A stretch of 64,000 nt of DNA from an uncultured Bacteroidota bacterium (GTDB lineage: Bacteria > Bacteroidota > Bacteroidia > Bacteroidales > GWA2-32-17). Location: contig CAILUD010000117.1 of assembly GCA_903837285.1 (NCBI GenBank), positions 41,941 through 105,940 of the forward strand, written 5' to 3'. Under the pieces are notes generated by a model. The model did not search any database. It saw nothing but the letters and a program-made list of their open reading frames with translations, and was not told the origin of the DNA. Each line of letters begins with the position of its first letter. Within the stretch, counting starts at the first letter, position 1. Positions 18,150 through 27,313 of this stretch are shown here, piece by piece. Both the position numbers and the translations under genes were made by a program.

Positions 18150-20156
18150 TTATTTGTTAGCAGAAATGATAATTGTTTTTAAATTTTCCATGTCAATTTT
18201 TAATTTGTTAATTTCTTCAAGCATTTTTTTATTTTCATTAACAAGTTCTTTTATTGCAATCATACTTACTCCTGAAACGTCTGTTGCAGAAAGATATTTA
18301 CCCAAATCTTCTTTAACACTTAAATCGCCGGTTCCAAATGCCTGATAAAAATCTTCGGCAAATGGCCCTATATGGTATTCCTGTGTTTCTTTATAAAACC
18401 ATCCTTTTAAATCCATTGCAGCAATTTTATTTAAAACATCTTGTCCGTTTAAATCAACAAATCTGTCTTTAAAACTTCGCGATGAACCGGCAGTCCAGAC
18501 ACCCCCCGCAGTTAAGAATGCTCCATTTCCATTGGCCGTTGTTGTACCAACTTGCAAAGGATAGGTAGAAGCCAGGCGATGAAAGGCAATTCTGTTAGTT
18601 GAAAAATCTCCATGGACTAAAGGTGTTGTTGAATTATTAGAGTTTTCAATATATAATTTATTTGAGAGTGTTTCTGAATATCCGGCCATATAACCCAAAC
18701 AAACGTTGCCCGTTCCTGTAATATTGCTGTACCCTGCATTATCTCCAATGTATGTATTGTTATCACCAGTTGTGTTTAATCTTCCGGAATAATATCCCAT
18801 AAAAACATTATGACTACCGGTTGTATTTCCGTCGGCACTTCTCCATCCTGCAAAAAGATTATAATTTCCTGTTGTATTTCCATCGGCAACATTACACCCT
18901 AAAAAGGTATTCCATCCACCCGAACCAGCTCCAGAAGATGTTCCAATAATTACACTATTTCCACCGGTAAAATTTGTGCCGGCGAAACTGCCAACCATAA
19001 CATTGTTTGATCCACCTGTTGAATTTCTTCCTGTAAATCTTCCTATCATAACATTATCTGGTCCACTTGTAAATTTGCCAGCTTCTGCACCAATACAAAC
19101 AGCTCCGAATTGACCAGAATAAGTGTAACCACTTTGATAGCCAATAAAAACATTTTGTCCGCCAGTATTGTTTGAGAATCCGCTTTGATATCCCATAAAC
19201 ACGTTTTCGCTACCCCAGATATTGCCTTTTCCAGCTTCATATCCTATTACAATGTTTGATGTTCCGGTTTGAAGCGAACTGTCTGCTTTGTATCCAAAGG
19301 TAGAATTATATAATCCTGTGGTAACATTATCCCCGGAATTATGACCAATAAAATAATTGCTTCTGTTTAATCTTAGATAACTTGATGAAGTTCCACTTCC
19401 AATGTTTTCTACTCCAAAACCTGCTATAGTATCGGTGGTCCAAATTCTTGTGCTGTCTGGAGTTACTCTTAAGTAGTTGTTTGTAATTGCTTTGGCGCTA
19501 TTTCTCCCGCTAACTGCAAAACCACCACGATTAGATTGTATGGCGTCATCGTTAACAAAAACGTTTACGCTGTCTTCATAAACAGCAAAAATAGTTTGTC
19601 CTGTTTTATTTTTTACCTCAAAAAGCGGATCAGATGGACTGGCAAAATTGTCACCTTGAACCACAAGTTTTCCAGGAGGTGTTGAAGTTCCTATTCCAAC
19701 ATTTCGTGTATTTGTATTGTAAATATTATTCCCGTTAATATTCCATAAAGTATCTGCGTTCCCTGCTGTTTTTGCATATAATGCATATGGAACACTTAAT
19801 AATTCTGAAGTTCCGGAAACAATATAATTTGTGCCGCCAATTGGATCTAATTCTACTTTGATAAAAAATGGACCAGAACTCCAGTTTATAGCAGAGAAGG
19901 ATACCGGGTTTGTACTGCCAACTTCTAAATTTGCAATACCAAATTCATTGGTTGTTGGTGTAAATGTTTCTGTGCAAACAGATGCACCCGCTGCACTACT
20001 TTGTAAAATGCTTATTCTTATACCTACCAGGGTATTTGCAATAATTTGTCCACCACTATTTCTAACTACAGCCTGATATTTAAAACCGTTTGGCGATTGA
20101 CTAAAAACATTTACAGAAAGTAAAATGATGGTTAGAACTGTTAAGAGATTTTTCAT
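18150..20156 (-). CDS. Secreted protein with repeat head and C-terminal S74 intramolecular chaperone domain
   Basis: Protein of 668 residues with a signal peptide (about 1-19) and an N-terminal beta domain starting PNGFKYQAVVRN, common in Bacteroidota. The centre (about 265-505) holds roughly ten repeats of about 20 residues with NTTGxxNVFxGYxSG, as in trimeric adhesin heads. The C-terminus (about 555-668) has GSSRSFKDRFVDL, a peptidase S74/tail-fibre chaperone signature with Ser and Lys, and then a coiled coil (about 640-665). S74 domains help trimeric fibres fold and then cut themselves off. No T9SS sorting tail is visible. Likely a trimeric surface or secreted fibre. Confidence 0.8.
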   Translation of the reverse strand: MKNLLTVLTIILLSVNVFSQSPNGFKYQAVVRNSGGQIIANTLVGIRISILQSSAAGASVCTETFTPTTNEFGIANLEVGSTNPVSFSAINWSSGPFFIKVELDPIGGTNYIVSGTSELLSVPYALYAKTAGNADTLWNINGNNIYNTNTRNVGIGTSTPPGKLVVQGDNFASPSDPLFEVKNKTGQTIFAVYEDSVNVFVNDDAIQSNRGGFAVSGRNSAKAITNNYLRVTPDSTRIWTTDTIAGFGVENIGSGTSSSYLRLNRSNYFIGHNSGDNVTTGLYNSTFGYKADSSLQTGTSNIVIGYEAGKGNIWGSENVFMGYQSGFSNNTGGQNVFIGYQSGYTYSGQFGAVCIGAEAGKFTSGPDNVMIGRFTGRNSTGGSNNVMVGSFAGTNFTGGNSVIIGTSSGAGSGGWNTFLGCNVADGNTTGNYNLFAGWRSADGNTTGSHNVFMGYYSGRLNTTGDNNTYIGDNAGYSNITGTGNVCLGYMAGYSETLSNKLYIENSNNSTTPLVHGDFSTNRIAFHRLASTYPLQVGTTTANGNGAFLTAGGVWTAGSSRSFKDRFVDLNGQDVLNKIAAMDLKGWFYKETQEYHIGPFAEDFYQAFGTGDLSVKEDLGKYLSATDVSGVSMIAIKELVNENKKMLEEINKLKIDMENLKTIIISANK

Positions 20157-20251
20157 GATTATTTATGGTTAATATTTTTAAAATAAAATGCACATACAAT
20201 TTTACAAAATATATTTATAATTATATGTAGATATATAGTTAAAATTTAATT

Positions 20252-20281
20252 ATTGCTTTATCAAATAGTTCATTAACTTTG
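20252..20281 (+). promoter_or_regulatory. Candidate promoter of the glycosyltransferase gene
   Basis: A TAACTTTG box (20274-20281) fits the Bacteroidota -7 consensus TAnnTTTG, with attg (20252-20255) 18 bp upstream as a weak -33 element. The expected start of transcription gives a leader of about 30 bases before ATG 20319. Confidence 0.5.
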
Positions 20282-20318
20282 TATTAAATAGTTTGTTTAG
20301 ATTAATAAAATTTAAATC

Positions 20319-21380
20319 ATGAAAATATTATACGGTGTTCCCGGCGAAGGAATGGGACATGCAACAAGGAGCAAAGTAATAATAACACATTTGTTAAAAG
20401 AACATGATGTAAGGGTTGTTTCAAGCTCAAGAGCATATGAGTTTTTAAACAAACAATTTCCTGGCAGGGTGTATGAAATTAAAGGATTAAACTTTGTTTA
20501 CAAAGATGGAGGAGTTGAGAAACTTAAAACATTTCAGGCAATTTTAAAAAAATCGCCACATGATTTATTTGAAAATTTTAAGGCGTATAAAAAAATTAAT
20601 AAAGAATTTACTCCGGATATTGTTATAACAGATTTTGAAACTTCGGTATATTTATATGCAAAATATCTTAAAGTACCTGTAATTGATGTCGACAATATTC
20701 AGGTAATAAGCAGATGTAAGCTTGAAATTAAACTTCCAAAGGAAGAAAAGTTTAATTTTAATCTTGCAAAAACAATATGCAAATATAGGGTGCCAGATTG
20801 CGACAATTATTTGCTTTCAACCTTTTTTGATGCAGAAATAGTAAAAGAAAATACAACTTTTATTCCGCCAATATTAAGAGATGAAATAATTAATGCAAAA
20901 ACAGATTATAAAAATCATATTTTGGTTTATCAGACTTCGTCAAGTCAGCAGAATCTTATTAAAGTTCTAAATGAAGTTGAGGGAGAAAATTTTCTTGTTT
21001 ATGGCTGTAATATTGATGAAGTAAATGGTAACTGTACTTTAAAGAAATTCAGCGAAACCGGTTTTATTAAAGATTTAGCTACATCAAAAGCCATAATCTC
21101 AAATGGCGGATATTCATTAATAAGTGAAGCAGTATATCTTCATAAACCGATTTGTTCGTTTCCCATAACAAATCAGTTTGAACAATATATGAATGCTGCA
21201 TATATTGAAAAATTAAATTATGGGAAACACCTTGCAGAATTTAATTCAAAAGGGGTAATAGAATTTTTAGCAAAGTTAGATTTATACAAGAAAAACATTA
21301 ATAATTATAAGCAAAACGGTAACCAAAAAACTTTTAAAGAGCTTGATAATCTTTTGTATATTTACATGAATAAAAAATAA
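20319..21380 (+). CDS. Glycosyltransferase of the MJ1255 / MurG-like (GT-B) type
   Basis: Protein of 353 residues starting KILYGVPGEGMGHATR; the GxGxGHxxR loop (8-16) is the N-terminal glycine-rich acceptor motif of MurG-like enzymes. The C-terminal half has a donor-site pattern ISNGGYSLISEAVYLHKPIC (about 263-282) and ITNQFEQYMNA. It matches the MJ1255-type family of putative transferases. It stands alone, divergent from the S74 gene, so neither substrate nor pathway can be inferred. Confidence 0.75.
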   Translation: MKILYGVPGEGMGHATRSKVIITHLLKEHDVRVVSSSRAYEFLNKQFPGRVYEIKGLNFVYKDGGVEKLKTFQAILKKSPHDLFENFKAYKKINKEFTPDIVITDFETSVYLYAKYLKVPVIDVDNIQVISRCKLEIKLPKEEKFNFNLAKTICKYRVPDCDNYLLSTFFDAEIVKENTTFIPPILRDEIINAKTDYKNHILVYQTSSSQQNLIKVLNEVEGENFLVYGCNIDEVNGNCTLKKFSETGFIKDLATSKAIISNGGYSLISEAVYLHKPICSFPITNQFEQYMNAAYIEKLNYGKHLAEFNSKGVIEFLAKLDLYKKNINNYKQNGNQKTFKELDNLLYIYMNKK

Positions 21381-21464
21381 TTTGTGATACAAATATGACT
21401 AAAGGCAGACAGATATATATGACGATATATAATATATATACAAGTTAGCAAGCATTCTATAAAA

Positions 21465-21878
21465 ATGAAACGTATGACAAAAAATATTTGGGATATAATT
21501 TTCATTTCTTTATTGACATTTGGACTTATGATTAGTTGTAAAAAGAGAGAGGAACGAGATCTTATTAAAAACTATATTGGGACTTATTCTGTGACTTGTA
21601 TAGCTATATCTTGTTGTGACTCAATTGGACATCCATCATACAGTCCAGAGCAAATGGAATTAGATGTTAAAAAATCGTGGAAAGGAATAAAAATAAAAGG
21701 AGTTGATCAATTTGACAATTTTGATGTAAATTATAAAGACAGTACTTTACATGTTAACAAGAAAAATTCAGAAGAAAGTGTTTATGGAAAATTATACCCA
21801 AACGATAGCATTTATTTGAGAATATATTATTCAGCAAAGCTGCCAATGGGAAAGGAATATAGAATGAAAAAGAAATAA
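21465..21878 (+). CDS. Hypothetical lipoprotein
   Basis: Protein of 137 residues with a hydrophobic signal and lipobox MISC (Cys25) followed by KKREE. The mature part is beta-rich and contains CIAISCCDS. No family is recognised. It looks like a single-domain outer-membrane lipoprotein of about 110 mature residues. Its own upstream region is very AT-rich without a clear -7 box. Confidence 0.65.
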   Translation: MKRMTKNIWDIIFISLLTFGLMISCKKREERDLIKNYIGTYSVTCIAISCCDSIGHPSYSPEQMELDVKKSWKGIKIKGVDQFDNFDVNYKDSTLHVNKKNSEESVYGKLYPNDSIYLRIYYSAKLPMGKEYRMKKK

Positions 21879-22001
21879 AAACAGTTACTAACACCACCGA
21901 CTACAACACCGTGCAAATTTCAGGGCAACGATGTGGTAGATGGGCAACATAGCAATATCTACAATAATTGAACAAATGATAGAAATCCCATAACTTCATA
22001 T

Positions 22002-22024
22002 AGAGTCTCCTAAAAGGGACTCTG
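22002..22024. repeat. Small palindromic hairpin upstream of the FGE-like gene
   Basis: agagtc and gactct arms bracket ctcc/aggg, flanked by cttca (21993-21997) and tgaag (22026-22030), which extend the pairing. It lies 23 bp before ATG 22047, so it could shape the leader, or be a dispersed palindrome; no T tract follows. Confidence 0.4.
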
Positions 22025-22046
22025 TGAAGGAAAAACAAATTATCAA

Positions 22047-22691
22047 ATGATAAAAATCCCCGAAGGAAATATTGTATTACGAGATGACAGAATAAAAACG
22101 AAATGGACTGTTAAGATAAAGCCATTTTTATTAGCAAAATATCCTGTTACTCAGGAATTATATTTTGATATAACAAAAGAAACCCCGAGCTATTTTAAAG
22201 GGAATAAAAAACCTGTTGAAACGGTATCGTGGAAAGATGCTATAATATTTTGCAATTTGCTTTCTGATGAATTAGGACTAAAACTATGTTACACTATTAA
22301 TAATAGCGAAGAAATATTATTTAATAATTTAGCAAATGGTTACAGGCTACCAACAGAAGCCGAGTGGGAATATGCATGTAAAGCAGGAACAACCGAAATA
22401 AGATACGGGGAAATAAATAATATTGCATGGTATAAAGAAAATTCCGAAAAAACCACTCACGATATTGGATTGAAAGAGCCCAACGAATGGGGATTGTATG
22501 ATATGTTAGGAAATGTTTGGGAATGGTGTTCTGATATTTATGATGAGACAACGTATGGTTCGTATCGAATATTTAGAGGCGGTGGTTGGAATGACGAAGA
22601 GCGAGGTTGTATGTCAACAAATCGCAGACGCAGTCACCCTACTTCATTTAAAATAGATGATCTTGGTTTTAGGGTAGCCAGAAATATATAA
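22047..22691 (+). CDS. Formylglycine-generating-enzyme-like (SUMF1/EgtB/PvdO fold) protein
   Basis: Protein of 214 residues with the fold's signatures: YPVTQELYF (32-40), YRLPTEAEWEYA (99-110), GNVWEWC (155-161), RGGGW (177-181) and a final LGFRVAR. The cysteine pair that binds copper in true formylglycine-generating enzymes is not present in the C-terminal part (only Cys188). It is therefore unlikely to activate sulfatases and more likely belongs to the broad SUMF1-fold group with other roles. It has no signal peptide. No sulfatase is adjacent. Confidence 0.82.
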   Translation: MIKIPEGNIVLRDDRIKTKWTVKIKPFLLAKYPVTQELYFDITKETPSYFKGNKKPVETVSWKDAIIFCNLLSDELGLKLCYTINNSEEILFNNLANGYRLPTEAEWEYACKAGTTEIRYGEINNIAWYKENSEKTTHDIGLKEPNEWGLYDMLGNVWEWCSDIYDETTYGSYRIFRGGGWNDEERGCMSTNRRRSHPTSFKIDDLGFRVARNI

Positions 22692-22818
22692 CATTATGCA
22701 GTTAGAAGTAAAACAATATCGCTTTGCATAAAGAAGTAACTATTTGAGTTTCTGAAATTAATATAAGTTGTATCTGTTTTACTAATTTTTGTATTAATTT
22801 TAACCAAAACTTTAAGCT

Positions 22819-23475
22819 ATGATTACAGAAAAAAATTTACAAACAATATTTGCTCAGCAGGTTGGTATAAAAGGTATTTCTGGAACAAAAATGGTAAATT
22901 TTGCAGATGATTTTAAATCATTTGTTTATCAACTTAATTCTCATAAAGATGTAATTATAACTCATTTGTTTGTTGGCGGGTCATATAATATTGGTGATAA
23001 AGGTTGGAAAAGTTATGTTGAAAAGCCATTAGGTTTTGAAATGGACATTGAGATAGCGTCTTTTTATTCACAATTTTCAGATATTTGTTTAAGGTGGGTA
23101 AATAAAAATCATCCAACGCATATCGCTCAAAAACCTAAAGCATTTAAATTATATAATTGTACTACAAATTTAGATGTAGATAATGATAGCGGTTCAGCCA
23201 AAAATATTTTAATAAAAACTGGGGCTCAATTATTCGATAAAAAAAACATTGTAATAGCACAGCCTGAAGGATATAATTTATATTATTTTAATTACTCGCA
23301 TTTTTTTTCGGGCCAACTAGCTTTTAATATTAACAGAGAGCAAAAGAAAATTGAATTATACAAAGGCGATGATTATTTTGCAGATGTAATAAAGCTTGAA
23401 ATTGATTTCCCCACTTATATGTATAAAATTATTGAATTAACTGAAGATATTATTAATGATGCAGCAAAAGAATAA
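22819..23475 (+). CDS. Protein of unknown function
   Basis: I do not recognise this 218-residue protein. It is soluble, with no signal peptide or membrane helix, and has mixed alpha/beta character. Notable segments are ITHLFVGGSYNIGDKGW (48-64) and LYYFNYSHFFSGQLAFNI (about 153-170). It starts after a 127-bp AT-rich gap and is followed 17 bp later by the TSUP transporter, so the two may be co-transcribed. No catalytic motif stands out. Confidence 0.6.
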   Translation: MITEKNLQTIFAQQVGIKGISGTKMVNFADDFKSFVYQLNSHKDVIITHLFVGGSYNIGDKGWKSYVEKPLGFEMDIEIASFYSQFSDICLRWVNKNHPTHIAQKPKAFKLYNCTTNLDVDNDSGSAKNILIKTGAQLFDKKNIVIAQPEGYNLYYFNYSHFFSGQLAFNINREQKKIELYKGDDYFADVIKLEIDFPTYMYKIIELTEDIINDAAKE

Positions 23476-23492
23476 AAAGTAGTTTTAATTTA

Positions 23493-24284
23493 ATGATTTT
23501 TTTAGAAATTTTTGCCGACAGTTCATTTTTTACAATAATTGCTTTAGCTCTTTTAGCTTTTGTTGCTGGTTTTATTGATGCTATTGTTGGTGGTGGCGGG
23601 CTTATACAATTACCTGCATTGCTTATAAATTTTCCAAGCGAGCAATTACCAACACTTTTTGGAACAAATAAAATTGCTGCATTATCTGGTACTTCAGTAG
23701 CTGCTTATCAATATTCAAAAAAAATAAAGTTTGACTTTAAGCTTTTAATTGTAGTTTCAATATTTGCTTTTGCAGCATCATTTGTTGGGGCAAAAACAGT
23801 AAGTTATATTAGTGTAAACACATTAAAGCCAGTAATTTTAGCAATTCTTATTTTAATTGCCATCTATACTTTTTTAAAAAAGGATTTAGGTTCTGTTCAA
23901 ACCAAAAAATTAACAATAAACAAACAAATATTCCTTGGATCTTTAATTGGAATTATTGTAGGATTTTATGATGGTTTTTTTGGTCCTGGAACAGGTAGCT
24001 TTTTTGTTTTAGGATTCGTTGTTATATTAGGTTTCGAGTTTGTTGCAGCATCTGCTTATTCTAAAATAATTAATTGTATGACAAACATTTCAGCATTAGT
24101 AGTTTTTGTTAAACAAGGAAATTATATTTTAGAAATAGCAATCTTAATGTCTGTTTGTAATATTATAGGAAATATTATTGGAAGTAGGGTTGCACTAAAA
24201 AAAGGAAATAGCTTTATTAGAATAATATTTTTAGTAATAGTATCTATTATGATTTTAAGATATGGATACGATGTGTTTTTTTAG
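23493..24284 (+). CDS. TSUP family transporter (TauE/SafE)
   Basis: Inner-membrane protein of 263 residues with about eight hydrophobic helices. The N-terminal motif AGFIDAIVGGGGLIQLPALL (about 25-44) and its mid-protein echo GFYDGFFGPGTGSFFVLGF (about 157-175) are the two inverted-repeat signatures of the family. Members export or import organosulfur anions and small carboxylates; which one cannot be told. It follows the unknown gene by 17 bp. Confidence 0.88.
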   Translation: MIFLEIFADSSFFTIIALALLAFVAGFIDAIVGGGGLIQLPALLINFPSEQLPTLFGTNKIAALSGTSVAAYQYSKKIKFDFKLLIVVSIFAFAASFVGAKTVSYISVNTLKPVILAILILIAIYTFLKKDLGSVQTKKLTINKQIFLGSLIGIIVGFYDGFFGPGTGSFFVLGFVVILGFEFVAASAYSKIINCMTNISALVVFVKQGNYILEIAILMSVCNIIGNIIGSRVALKKGNSFIRIIFLVIVSIMILRYGYDVFF

Positions 24285-24526
24285 ATTACAAATTAACCCT
24301 AATGAAATCTAAAATTTCTAGTTGAATCCGGAATGACGATTTGTTTTGTTTAATTTTGGACTTGTCCTACAATCTTATTTATTTTCTACTTTATCACAGA
24401 ATTTTCAGAAAGGGAATCTGTGAAATAATTTTTGCGACATAAAATTTATTGCCCTGAATACCAGGGCTATATAATATATTTCGAAAAAATCATATAATTA
24501 TTTAACGTATATATAAAATACTTATA
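24285..24526. other. Intergenic region before padR, with a short hairpin
   Basis: No gene seen. It holds a GCCCTG-aatac-CAGGGC hairpin (24451-24467) and an imperfect CACAGA/TCTGTG inverted repeat (about 24396-24423), followed by very AT-rich DNA leading to the padR promoter. The hairpins may be dispersed palindromes or weak terminators of the TSUP gene. Confidence 0.45.
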
Positions 24527-24534
24527 TATATTTG
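24527..24534 (+). promoter_or_regulatory. Candidate -7 box of the padR operon
   Basis: TATATTTG matches TAnnTTTG exactly and lies 30 bp before ATG 24565, a normal leader length. The surrounding tandem tatata repeats could also form a PadR operator, as these regulators usually control their own gene; this is inference. No clear -33 TTTG was found. Confidence 0.5.
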
Positions 24535-24564
24535 TGCGTTTAATATTCATAAAAATTACGCAAA

Positions 24565-24918
24565 ATGGCATCAAACGATTTATTAAAAGGTACCCTAAAA
24601 CCAATAATTCTTAAGCTTTTAACCGAAAATAAAAGAATGTATGGTTATGAAATCACACAGTCTGTTAAAGAACTTTCTAAAGGGAAAATAGAATTGACAT
24701 TTGGAGCATTGTATCCAATTCTTCATAAATTAGAGCAAGATGGAGCAGTAATAACAGAATCGGAAATAATAAATAACCGCAATCGAATTTATTATTCATT
24801 AACCGAAACAGGAAAAAGTACTGCAAAAGAAAAAATAGCAGAACTCGAAGAATTTGTAAACACTTTGAGAATATTGTTAAAACCTAATTACGGATTAGAA
24901 TATGTACTCGCTCGATAA
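24565..24918 (+). CDS. PadR family transcriptional regulator
   Basis: Winged-helix repressor of 117 residues with the PadR core: LKPIILKLLTE (11-21), MYGYEITQSVKEL (25-37) and FGALYPILHKLEQDG (46-60), the last being the recognition helix and start of the wing. The C-terminal helix for dimerisation is short. Its end overlaps the start of the next gene by 17 bp, a typical arrangement for PadR with a HAAS-domain membrane protein, so it probably regulates this operon in response to a state of the downstream membrane protein. Confidence 0.93.
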   Translation: MASNDLLKGTLKPIILKLLTENKRMYGYEITQSVKELSKGKIELTFGALYPILHKLEQDGAVITESEIINNRNRIYYSLTETGKSTAKEKIAELEEFVNTLRILLKPNYGLEYVLAR

Positions 24919-26347
24919 AAAACAAGTAGAAATAATTACTGCCGATGTTCAATTAGCAGGAATTACTTTTTCGCATCTGCCAGATGATTTGGTTGACCAT
25001 ATTTGTTGTGAAGTTGAAATTTTAATTAATGATGGAAAAGATTTTGAGAATGCATATAAAATTGTAAGAAAACAAGTTGGAATTGATGTTCTTCAAAAAA
25101 TTCAGGAAAACACAAAATTTTTAATTGATAAAAACTATAGGCTTATGAAAACAACAATGAAAATTTCAGGTAACATTTCCCTTGCAATGCTTGGGTTTGG
25201 TACAATATTTATAATAATGCACTGGCCTGGATCAGGCGTTATTTTATCTTTTGGATTTCTTGTATTGTGTTTAATGTTTTTACCAATGGTGTTATATGCA
25301 AATTATAATAATGAAACTAAAAAACAAAATTTGTTTTTACACATTTCAGCTTTTTTAGGTGGTATTACTTTTATGTCGGGAGTGCTATTTAAAATAATGC
25401 ATTGGCCAGGTTCGGGTCTGTTATTAATGGTTGGATATTTTTCACTTTTGTTTTTATTCCTACCAACATTATTATTTGTTAAATTAAAAAGTGCACAAAC
25501 AAAAAAGTTAAAGAATATATATATTCTTGGAATTGTTTCGATGATAATTTTTGCATGTTCAAATATGTTTAAAATGTTTCACTGGCCTGGGGCTTCAGTT
25601 TTAATGATAGTTGGAGCAGTTCTTTTAATAAGTTTATTTCTTCCTTTATATACATGGCAGATATTTAAAATGGAAAGAAAAATAACTGGCCATTATATTT
25701 ATATTGTTACAATATCAATGTTTCTGATTCTTTTTACTTCACTTCTTTCTATAAATGTATCAAAAACTATTGTGGGCGGTTTTGTAAACCAGGCAAATAA
25801 TACAACTTTAATTAATAATTATCTCGAAAAAAAGAATAAAAAACTATTTAACGAAATTGAAAATAATAAAGATACTCTTGAGCTTAAATCAAGGGCTACT
25901 GTTATTAAAAATGAATCTGATGAAATGTGTGAGTATATAAACAATATTCAAACAGATTTAGTTGCAAGCGTAGATAATATAGATAAAGCGACTGCTGTAA
26001 AAGTAATTTCAGATCCTATGTGTATTATGGCTAAGGATAATTGGGATAAAGTAAATATGCTAATGATTGGTATTAATGGAAATGGAAAAGCAAAAGAGTT
26101 AAAACAAAGATTAGTGCAATATAAATCTAATTTAACATCAAATTTTAAAGAGAATACTGAGTTTTCGAAATATTTAGATAATTTGATTAATGTTACAGAT
26201 AAGCAAAATGGTATGTTAATGGTTTCGTGGGAAGAATCTAATTTTTATTTGTGTTCGATAATCAGGGCTATAAGTACTTTAAAGGAACTTCAATCAGGAG
26301 TGCGAATGGCAGAATCGGCAGCTTTAGTTAATTTAAATAACCTTTAA
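24902..26347 (+). CDS. HAAS-domain membrane protein with three HWPG modules and a GldM-like C-terminal domain
   Basis: Protein of 481 residues. Residues 1-75 resemble a HAAS-type cytoplasmic domain (LPDDLVDHICCEVEILINDG), the usual partner of PadR. Three membrane modules follow, each with a helix, an [I/F]MHWPG or MFHWPG motif, and a second helix ending FLPxxL. HWPG lies at 107-110, 167-170 and 227-230, exactly 60 residues apart. A seventh helix (about 264-284) ends LLSINVSKTI. The remaining 195 residues form a helical extracytoplasmic domain ending SWEESNFYL...LKELQSGVRMAESAAL. The HWPG hairpin resembles the membrane hairpin of GldL/PorL, and the last part the N-terminal part of GldM/PorM. 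The helices after HWPG lack the glutamate that GldL uses for proton flow, so a sensor role is likelier than a motor. Confidence 0.75.
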   Translation: MYSLDKKQVEIITADVQLAGITFSHLPDDLVDHICCEVEILINDGKDFENAYKIVRKQVGIDVLQKIQENTKFLIDKNYRLMKTTMKISGNISLAMLGFGTIFIIMHWPGSGVILSFGFLVLCLMFLPMVLYANYNNETKKQNLFLHISAFLGGITFMSGVLFKIMHWPGSGLLLMVGYFSLLFLFLPTLLFVKLKSAQTKKLKNIYILGIVSMIIFACSNMFKMFHWPGASVLMIVGAVLLISLFLPLYTWQIFKMERKITGHYIYIVTISMFLILFTSLLSINVSKTIVGGFVNQANNTTLINNYLEKKNKKLFNEIENNKDTLELKSRATVIKNESDEMCEYINNIQTDLVASVDNIDKATAVKVISDPMCIMAKDNWDKVNMLMIGINGNGKAKELKQRLVQYKSNLTSNFKENTEFSKYLDNLINVTDKQNGMLMVSWEESNFYLCSIIRAISTLKELQSGVRMAESAALVNLNNL

Positions 26348-26358
26348 AAACAATAATT

Positions 26359-27309
26359 ATGAAAAAGCTAATATATATATCCGGAATAGTAAGTGCTAAT
26401 TTAATGTTGTTTGGTTCGATGTTTAAAGTGCAACATTGGCCAGGTGCTGGCATACTTTTAACTCTTTCTGTTTTTATGTTTTGTGTTATCTTCTTGCCTT
26501 TTGCCTTATGGAGTAGTTATAAAAACTCTTCGCCACGTAAATATTCATTATTATATGTTGTTACATTTATAGTATTTGCGGTTGTTTTTGTAGGTGCGTT
26601 ATTTAAAGTTATGCATTGGCCCGGAGCTCAATTCTTCTTGATTATAGGAGTACCTTTGCCATTTGTGCTTTTTTTACCAGTATATTTAATACAAACAAGA
26701 AAAGAAAAAAATTACTCTATTGTTAATTTTATGGGTATAATGTTTGGAATGGTATTCATCGCAGTATTCAGTGTATTACTTGCTTTAAATGTGAGTTGGA
26801 ATATGTTAAAAAACTTTGAAAATCAATTTCATTATAATCAGAATTTGGTTAGTAATATTTATGCTGAAAAAGGAAATTTTGCCAATAATGAAAATGTATT
26901 ACAAAAATCAGAAGAGCTTTGCAAATATATAGAGAGCGTGAAAAATGAAATATTGTCAGCCTCAGGAAATGATCGAAAAGAAATGTTAAATTCTGAAATT
27001 AAATTAATGGATAATACAGAAATTCCATCCGAAAAATTGTTTGGAAAAGAGAATATACATGTTCTAGATGACTTGGATAAAAAAATTATCTCTTTTAAAG
27101 AAACGGTATTGTTATCAAATCTTGCAAGTAACGAGTTAAAGGAACTTACAAAGTCCTTGTTTGAAATTTCAAATAACGAAGAAGGTATTGTAAATTGGGA
27201 GAAAAAGGAATTTATAGATTTTAAATTGATTATTACTTTAGATGCATTAACCAGGCTTGAAAGTAATGTAAAATTTGTAGAAAATGAATTTATTGCAATG
27301 AATAAATAA
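26359..27309 (+). CDS. Membrane protein with two HWPG modules and a GldM-like domain (paralogue of the preceding gene)
   Basis: Protein of 316 residues built like its neighbour but without the HAAS part and one module. HWPG is at 26-29 and 86-89, again exactly 60 residues apart. The last helix ends LLALNVSWNML (140-150), close to the MLALNVS end of the GldM membrane helix. The C-terminal extracytoplasmic region has EGIVNWEKKEFIDFKL and LDALTRLESNVKFVENE (294-310), the same order as GldM. No acidic residue is seen in the membrane helices after HWPG. It follows the first gene by 11 bp and probably forms a hetero-oligomer with it; this is inference. Confidence 0.75.
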   Translation: MKKLIYISGIVSANLMLFGSMFKVQHWPGAGILLTLSVFMFCVIFLPFALWSSYKNSSPRKYSLLYVVTFIVFAVVFVGALFKVMHWPGAQFFLIIGVPLPFVLFLPVYLIQTRKEKNYSIVNFMGIMFGMVFIAVFSVLLALNVSWNMLKNFENQFHYNQNLVSNIYAEKGNFANNENVLQKSEELCKYIESVKNEILSASGNDRKEMLNSEIKLMDNTEIPSEKLFGKENIHVLDDLDKKIISFKETVLLSNLASNELKELTKSLFEISNNEEGIVNWEKKEFIDFKLIITLDALTRLESNVKFVENEFIAMNK

Positions 27310-27313
27310 TAAA

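Noticed and set aside
22047..22691. True formylglycine-generating enzyme that would activate a sulfatase
   Set aside because: The catalytic cysteine pair is absent, and the sulfotransferase-like proteins in the window do not need formylglycine.
24565..27309. Genuine gliding-motor gldL and gldM genes
   Set aside because: The proteins are fused differently, carry repeated HWPG modules and a HAAS-like domain, lack the membrane Glu, and gldK/gldN are absent.
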